A DNA stretch of 64,000 nt from Streptomyces sp. NBC_00273 (lineage in GTDB: Bacteria; Actinomycetota; Actinomycetes; Streptomycetales; Streptomycetaceae), in the NCBI RefSeq assembly GCF_036178145.1, contig NZ_CP108067.1:6523501-6587500 (forward strand), in the 5' to 3' direction. Positions 59,622-64,000 of the stretch are shown piece by piece. The position numbers and the translations under genes are program-made. The notes below the pieces were generated by a model. It was not told the origin of the DNA. It did not search any database and saw only the letters and a program-made list of their open reading frames with translations. Numbering within the stretch: position 1 is the stretch's first letter; every line of letters starts with the position of its first letter.

Positions 59622-60521
59622 TCAACGCGGCGGTTCGGCCGCCGTCACCTGGCGGTGCGCCAGTTCCGCGAGCCGCGCCTGCCCGTCCTTGCCCGGATGG
59701 AACCAGTCCCACCGGCTCAACTGATCCGCCGCGAAGGGGTACTGGAACACGGCGCCGCCGTCGTAGCGGCACAGCGCGTCCTTCGCGCAGACCTCGCGCA
59801 GCACCTCGTTGTACTCCACCACCCGCGCCCGCACCTGCTCGCGCCGGGCCGTCGCCCCCGAAGCCGCCGACAGCGGATCGGCGAGCATGGACTGACAGAT
59901 CCCCAGCTTCCAAATCTGCCGCACCATCGGGAGGTCCTTGCCCTGCTCCCACAGCCGCTGCAGGTCCGGCACGCTGGAGACGTACACCTGGGAGGTGGGG
60001 GAGGCGGCCCGCAGGTCCGCGAGGGCCTTCTCGAATCCGGACCGGAACTCCGCCACCGGGGTCATCGACGAAGCCGTGGCCCGGCAGGCGTCGTTCGAGC
60101 CCACCATCACCGTGACCAGGTCGGGCTTGTGCGCGGCGGCCCCGGCCAGCTGGGCCGGCAGGTCCGCCATCCGCGAGCCCGTCACCGCATAGTTCCAGCT
60201 GCGCTCCGGTGCCGCGGCGTCCCCGAGCAGCCGGGCGGCCAGCGAGCGGACCGCGGGGTCGTTCCCGGTGGCCCAGGAGACCTCCGGGCAGTCGGCCAGC
60301 ACCGAACAGGCGTCGAAACCACGCGTGATGGAGTCCCCCACGGCCGCGATCGATGCGGGCGCCGTGTTCCAGCGCGGTGCGGCCTGCGCCCCGCGCTCGC
60401 CGCCCTGCTCGCCCGACCCGCCCGAGCTGCACCCGGTGGCCGCCCCGGCCAGCAGGAGGAACGCCGCGCCCGCGCCCGCGAGGGTCCGGCGCGCGCGGCG
60501 GCGCGGAGCGGTGGTGCGCAT
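59622..60521 (-). CDS. SGNH/GDSL-family hydrolase lipoprotein
   Basis: A 299-residue exported lipoprotein. The signal peptide ends in a lipobox (FLLLAGAATGC), with the lipidated Cys at 31. The SGNH blocks are visible: AAVGDSITRG (Ser64), Gly in NYAVTGSRM, Asn in VMVGSNDACR and Asp/His in DWFHPGKDG. It is an esterase or lipase on the outer face of the membrane, substrate unknown. I chose ATG 60521 because GGGAGG lies nine bases upstream and the signal peptide begins there. Confidence 0.92.
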   Translation of the reverse strand: MRTTAPRRRARRTLAGAGAAFLLLAGAATGCSSGGSGEQGGERGAQAAPRWNTAPASIAAVGDSITRGFDACSVLADCPEVSWATGNDPAVRSLAARLLGDAAAPERSWNYAVTGSRMADLPAQLAGAAAHKPDLVTVMVGSNDACRATASSMTPVAEFRSGFEKALADLRAASPTSQVYVSSVPDLQRLWEQGKDLPMVRQIWKLGICQSMLADPLSAASGATARREQVRARVVEYNEVLREVCAKDALCRYDGGAVFQYPFAADQLSRWDWFHPGKDGQARLAELAHRQVTAAEPPR

Positions 60522-60602
60522 GGGAAGGGGCCTCCCTGTCGTCCCCACGTCGTTCGGGGGGTCCTGCTGAGTGAAAGCTCTTTGTTTAAGGGTCTTGGAG
60601 CG

Positions 60603-60636
60603 ACCGTACGTCACACCATGACCCCTGACGCACGGT
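60603..60636. promoter_or_regulatory. Imperfect 11-bp inverted repeat in an AT-richer intergenic region
   Basis: ACCGTACGTCA (60603-60613) is inverted as TGACGCACGGT (60626-60636) with one mismatch and a 12-base spacer, followed by AGCTTTTT. It lies in the 248-bp divergent gap between the SGNH gene and the DUF3145 gene. It could be an operator or a stem-loop; no gene upstream on the plus strand needs a terminator. Confidence 0.5.
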
Positions 60637-60769
60637 AGCTTTTTCCCGTGGCGTTTCGGCCGCAGGTCTCGTAGCGCAATGTCAAAAAAATTCCGTTACA
60701 TTACATCACGTCACATACTGTCCGTTTTCTGGAGTTTATTCCCGACCTCGTCCCATACTGGAGGTCCCG

Positions 60770-61264
60770 GTGACGACACGTGGAGTTCTGTACGTGCATT
60801 CCGCACCGCGCGCGCTCTGCCCGCACGTGGAATGGGCTGTTGCGGGCGTGCTCGGGGTGCGGGTGAACCTCGACTGGATCAGACAGCCCGCTTCCCCGGG
60901 CACCTGGAGAGCCGAGTTCTCCTGGCAGGCCGAAGCGGGCACCGCCTCGAAACTCGCCTCCGCGCTGCGCGGCTGGCGCCTGCTGCGCTTCGAAGTGACG
61001 GCGGAACCGTGCCCGAACGCCGAGGGCGAGCGCTACAGCTCCACCCCGGAGCTCGGCATCTTCCACGCCGTCACCGGTATGCACGGCGACATCCTGATCC
61101 CCGAGGACCGGCTGCGCGCCGCCCTGGCCCGGTCCGCGCACGGCGAGACCGACCTGGAGGCGGAGATCGCCAAACTGCTCGGCAAGCCGTGGGACGACGA
61201 ACTGGAGCCGTTCCGCTACGCGGGCGAGGGCGCCCCGGTCCGCTGGCTCCACCAGGTGGTCTGA
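60770..61264 (+). CDS. DUF3145 protein
   Basis: A 164-residue actinobacterial protein. It opens with GVLYVHSAPRALCPHVEWAV and later has LDWIRQPASPGTWRAEFSW, ELGIFHAVTGMHGDILIPED and RWLHQVV, all typical of DUF3145. Its function is unknown, but it is commonly found beside the fatty-acid synthesis cluster, as here. The GTG start has GGAGG five bases upstream. Confidence 0.9.
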   Translation: MTTRGVLYVHSAPRALCPHVEWAVAGVLGVRVNLDWIRQPASPGTWRAEFSWQAEAGTASKLASALRGWRLLRFEVTAEPCPNAEGERYSSTPELGIFHAVTGMHGDILIPEDRLRAALARSAHGETDLEAEIAKLLGKPWDDELEPFRYAGEGAPVRWLHQVV

Positions 61265-61289
61265 GCCCGCGACAGGAACGCAGAAGGCA

Positions 61290-61329
61290 CGTAGAAGGCC
61301 CACCCAGGATCCTGGGTGGGCCTTCTACG
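61290..61329 (+). terminator. Terminator after the DUF3145 gene
   Basis: A perfect 40-base palindrome: CGTAGAAGGCCCACCCAGG (61290-61308), two central bases, and its exact complement to 61329. It is 25 bp past the stop. Confidence 0.9.
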
Positions 61330-61340
61330 CGTTGCCGCGG

Positions 61341-61376
61341 TGGTTGCGGTGTTCGAAACGACGAACACCGCAACCA
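61341..61376 (-). terminator. Terminator of the fabF operon
   Basis: TGGTTGCGGTGTTCG (61341-61355) pairs perfectly with CGAACACCGCAACCA (61362-61376) around a six-base loop. It sits 62 bp past the fabF stop, back to back with the DUF3145 terminator. Confidence 0.85.
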
Positions 61377-61438
61377 TCAATTGAGCAACCCCCGCGGCGG
61401 GCGACCACATCCGCGAGAGCGGCGCCGGCTCAGGCGCA

Positions 61439-62716
61439 CTAAACGGTGCGGAACGCCAGGGTCACGTTGTGGCCGCCGAAGCCGAAGGAGTTGTTGATCG
61501 CGGAGATCGGGCCGTCGGCCGGCAGCTTGCGCGGCTCGCCGACGACGATGTCCGCGTCGATGTCCTCGTCGAGGTCGTCGATGTTGATCGTCGGCGGGGC
61601 CAGCCGGTGGTACAGCGCCAGCACGGTCGCGACGGTCTCGATACCGCCCGCGCCGCCCAGCAGGTGACCCGTCATCGACTTGGTCGCGGAGATCGCGATG
61701 TGGTCGAGGTCGTCGCCCAGCACCTTGCGCAGGGCCTTCAGCTCGGCCGTGTCACCCTGCGGGGTCGACGTGGCGTGCGCGTTCAGGTGGACCAGCTCGG
61801 CCGGGTCCAGACCGGTGTTGTCGAGCAGGTTCTGCACCGCGGCCGCGACGCCGCGGCCGGTCGGCTCCGGCTGCGCGATGTGGTGGCTGTCCGCGGACAG
61901 ACCCTGGCCCAGCACCTCGCAGTAGACCCGGGCGCCGCGCGCAGCGGCGTGCTCGGCGGACTCCAGGACGATGACGCCCGCGCCCTCGCCCAGTACGAAG
62001 CCGTCACGGGCCTTGTCGTACGGACGGGAGGCCTGCTCGGGGTTCTCGTTGTTCTTGGACATCGCCATCATGTTGGCGAACGCGGCGATCGGCAGCGGGT
62101 GGATCGCCGCCTCGGTGCCGCCGGCGACGACCACGTCGGCACGGCCGGTGCGGATCATCTCGACGGCGTAGCCGATGGCCTCGGCGCCGGACGCGCAGGC
62201 GCTGACGGGAGTGTGCACGCCCGCCTGGGCGTTGACCTCGAGGCCGACGTTGGCCGACGGGCCGTTCGGCATGAGCATGGGGACGGTGTGCGGGGAGACC
62301 CGGCGCACGCCCTTTTCCTTCAGTACGTCGTACTGGTCGAGCAGGGTGGTGACACCGCCGATGCCGGAGGCGATCACGGTGCCCAGACGCTCGGGCGCGA
62401 CGAAGGCGCCTTCTTCCGTCTCTTCGCCGGCCGGGGTGGTGTAACCGGCGTCGGCCCACGCTTCGCGGGCCGCGATGATGGCGAACTGCGCCGAGCGGTC
62501 CAGCTTGCGGGCCAGCGGCCGGGGCAGGACCTCGTTCGGGTCGACGGCGGCCCGAGCGGCGATGCGTACCGGGAGTTCGGCGAAGCGCTCGCCCTCCAGG
62601 GGCTTGACGCCGGAACGGCCGGCAAGCAGACCTTCCCAGGTCGAAGCGCTGTCGCCACCCAGCGGAGTGGTTGCGCCGATACCGGTGACGACCACGGTGC
62701 GATTGGTCGGGCTCAC
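61439..62716 (-). CDS. fabF: 3-oxoacyl-ACP synthase II
   Basis: A 425-residue condensing enzyme that extends acyl-ACP with malonyl-ACP in fatty acid synthesis. Cys174 in VSACASGAEA, His314 in NAHATSTPQGD, Lys346 and His351 in TKSMTGHLLGG form the active site. It ends with NNSFGFGGHN. I chose GTG 62716 (SPTNRTVVVTGIG); GGAG lies somewhat far upstream. It follows acpP by 79 bp. Confidence 0.96.
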   Translation of the reverse strand: MSPTNRTVVVTGIGATTPLGGDSASTWEGLLAGRSGVKPLEGERFAELPVRIAARAAVDPNEVLPRPLARKLDRSAQFAIIAAREAWADAGYTTPAGEETEEGAFVAPERLGTVIASGIGGVTTLLDQYDVLKEKGVRRVSPHTVPMLMPNGPSANVGLEVNAQAGVHTPVSACASGAEAIGYAVEMIRTGRADVVVAGGTEAAIHPLPIAAFANMMAMSKNNENPEQASRPYDKARDGFVLGEGAGVIVLESAEHAAARGARVYCEVLGQGLSADSHHIAQPEPTGRGVAAAVQNLLDNTGLDPAELVHLNAHATSTPQGDTAELKALRKVLGDDLDHIAISATKSMTGHLLGGAGGIETVATVLALYHRLAPPTINIDDLDEDIDADIVVGEPRKLPADGPISAINNSFGFGGHNVTLAFRTV

Positions 62717-62795
62717 AGGAATTCTTTCTCCACGTCTCAGGGGGTGCTGAATTGTCACGGCGCCACCGCCAGGTGGCGACAAACGCTCGTCAGGC

Positions 62796-63044
62796 TCAGG
62801 CCTGGTGCTTCAGGATGTAGTCAGCGGCGTCGCCGACCGTCTTGAGGTTCTTGACGTCCTCGTCCGGGATCTTGACGTCGAAGCGCTCTTCGGCGGCGAC
62901 GACGACCTCGACCATGGAGAGCGAGTCGACGTCCAGGTCGTCGGTGAAGGACTTCTCGATCGCGACGTCCTCGGTGGGGATGCCGGCGATCTCGTTGACG
63001 ATCTCCGCGAGACCCTCGACGATCTCTTCCTGCGTGGCGGCCAT
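62796..63044 (-). CDS. acpP: Acyl carrier protein
   Basis: An 82-residue acidic four-helix protein. Ser41 in DLDVDSLSMVEV carries the phosphopantetheine arm. It shuttles the growing acyl chain between FabH, FabF and other enzymes. GGAG precedes the ATG, and the gene lies 57 bp after fabH. Confidence 0.97.
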   Translation of the reverse strand: MAATQEEIVEGLAEIVNEIAGIPTEDVAIEKSFTDDLDVDSLSMVEVVVAAEERFDVKIPDEDVKNLKTVGDAADYILKHQA

Positions 63045-63101
63045 GTGGCGCTCCTTCTCTAGCTAACTGAGGTGAAACAGGGCGGGATGTGGATCCCAGC
63101 C

Positions 63102-64000
63102 CTAGGGGAGGGTAACGACCGTCGCGGCGTAGACGAGTCCCGCCCCGAAGCCGATGACGAGCGCGGTGTCGCCGCTCTTCGCCGCTCCGGTCGCCAGGAG
63201 CCGCTCCATAGCGAGCGGAATCGAGGCGGCCGAGGTGTTGCCGGTGGTCTCCACGTCACGGGCGACCGTGACGTGCTCCGGCAGCTTCAGAGTCTTCACC
63301 ATCGAATCGATGATCCGCATGTTCGCCTGGTGCGGAATGAAGACGTCCAGGTCGTCCGCGGTGATCCCGGCCGCGTCGAGCGCCTGCTGGGCCACCTTGG
63401 CCATCTCGAAGACGGCCCAGCGGAAGACCGCCTGACCCTCCTGGGTGATGGCCGGAAACTTTTCGCCGCCGTCCTTGCCGAGGTACTCGTCCCACGGCAC
63501 GGTCTGCTTGATCGTCTCGGACTTGTCGCCCTCCGAACCCCACACCGTGGGGCCGATGGCCGGCTCGTCCGAGGGACCGACGACCACGGCGCCGGCGCCG
63601 TCACCGAACAGGAAGGCCGTCGCGCGGTCCTCCAGGTCGGTCAGGTCCGAGAGCCGCTCCACGCCGATGACGAGGACGTACTCCGCGGAACCTTCCACCA
63701 CCAGACCCTTGGCCAGGGTCAGGCCGTAGCCGAATCCGGCACAGCCGGCGGAGATGTCGAAGGCGGCGGGCTTGCCCGCGCCGATCCGGTGCGCGATCTC
63801 GGTCGCGACGGCCGGGGTCTGCTTGAAGTGCGAGACCGTCGAGACGATCACGGCACCGATCTGCTCCGGGGCGACACCGGCATCGGCCAGCGCCTTCCCC
63901 GAGGCCTCCACCGACATCGCGGAGACGGTCTCCTGGGGCGAGGCCCAGTGCCGGGTCGCGATGCCCGAGCGGGAGCGGATCCACTCGTCGGACGAATCGA
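63102..64000 (-). CDS. fabH: 3-oxoacyl-ACP synthase III (N-terminus beyond right edge)
   Basis: The C-terminal 299 residues or so of KAS III, which starts fatty acid synthesis by condensing acyl-CoA with malonyl-ACP. The active site is complete in the visible part: Cys in DISAGCAGFGYG, His in FIPHQANMRI and Asn in TTGNTSAASIP. The first visible residues, DEWIRSRSGI, are a conserved N-terminal segment, so only about 35-45 residues are missing. The tandem fabH-acpP-fabF order is the standard streptomycete cluster. Confidence 0.96.
   Translation of the reverse strand, partial: DSSDEWIRSRSGIATRHWASPQETVSAMSVEASGKALADAGVAPEQIGAVIVSTVSHFKQTPAVATEIAHRIGAGKPAAFDISAGCAGFGYGLTLAKGLVVEGSAEYVLVIGVERLSDLTDLEDRATAFLFGDGAGAVVVGPSDEPAIGPTVWGSEGDKSETIKQTVPWDEYLGKDGGEKFPAITQEGQAVFRWAVFEMAKVAQQALDAAGITADDLDVFIPHQANMRIIDSMVKTLKLPEHVTVARDVETTGNTSAASIPLAMERLLATGAAKSGDTALVIGFGAGLVYAATVVTLP

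Overview
This window looks like a piece of a Streptomyces (or very close actinomycete) chromosome. The base composition is very GC-rich, GTG starts and probable leaderless starts are frequent, and several genes belong to streptomycete families (an HrdA-type sigma factor, an MreB-like Mbl protein, a DUF3145 protein, DUF4328 and zinc-ribbon membrane proteins, and a fabH-acpP-fabF cluster). No phage structural gene, transposase, integrase or CRISPR array is visible. Most of the window is ordinary core or lineage-typical gene content.

Layout. 0-5 kb: the end of an FAD-dependent reductase of the nitrate/nitrite type with a GlnR-like site, a ferric-reductase-like membrane oxidoreductase, a TSUP transporter, a class F sortase with a secreted membrane-anchored partner, and a gamma-glutamylcyclotransferase. 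5-10.7 kb: a minus-strand run of a sirohydrochlorin-chelatase-like gene, dgt, an FAD/NAD reductase and dnaG. 11-17 kb: a YdcF/SanA-like protein, a short-chain dehydrogenase behind a tandem 15-bp repeat, an assimilatory nitrate reductase, a coupled nucleotidyltransferase pair that overlaps it antisense, and the sigma factor. 18-24.3 kb: an acetyltransferase, a heterodimeric ABC exporter pair, a xylulokinase and a small membrane protein.

24.4-33.3 kb is the accessory-looking region. Two tRNA-Asn genes and a CAU-anticodon tRNA are followed by about 570 bp without a convincing gene. Then comes a tightly overlapping four-gene operon: three different dynamin-like GTPases and a degenerate class III nucleotide-cyclase-like protein with a long His-Asp repeat tail. 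A convergent Crp/Fnr-type regulator with a conserved cyclic-nucleotide pocket signature follows. This is the best candidate for an undescribed system: possibly a membrane-remodelling or defence device with nucleotide and/or metal sensing.

33.5-46 kb: a carboxylate-amine ligase, an MFS transporter gene interrupted by a one-base frameshift in a C6 run, a cupin/AraC divergent pair, a secreted phytase/esterase-like protein, a fused carboxyltransferase, LysE/Lrp, and an mbl gene translationally coupled to a GAF-domain kinase-like protein whose ATP-binding region is degenerate. 46-57 kb: membrane and regulatory genes, a peroxide-stress group (MarR, oxidoreductase, Ohr), an imine-reductase-like enzyme with HxlR, and a LysR-nitrilase-hotdog operon. 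57-64 kb: a TetR-controlled GH3 glucosidase, an SGNH lipoprotein, DUF3145 and the fatty-acid synthesis genes fabF, acpP and fabH (cut by the right edge).

All functional calls rest on motifs read by eye. No database search or structure prediction was run.
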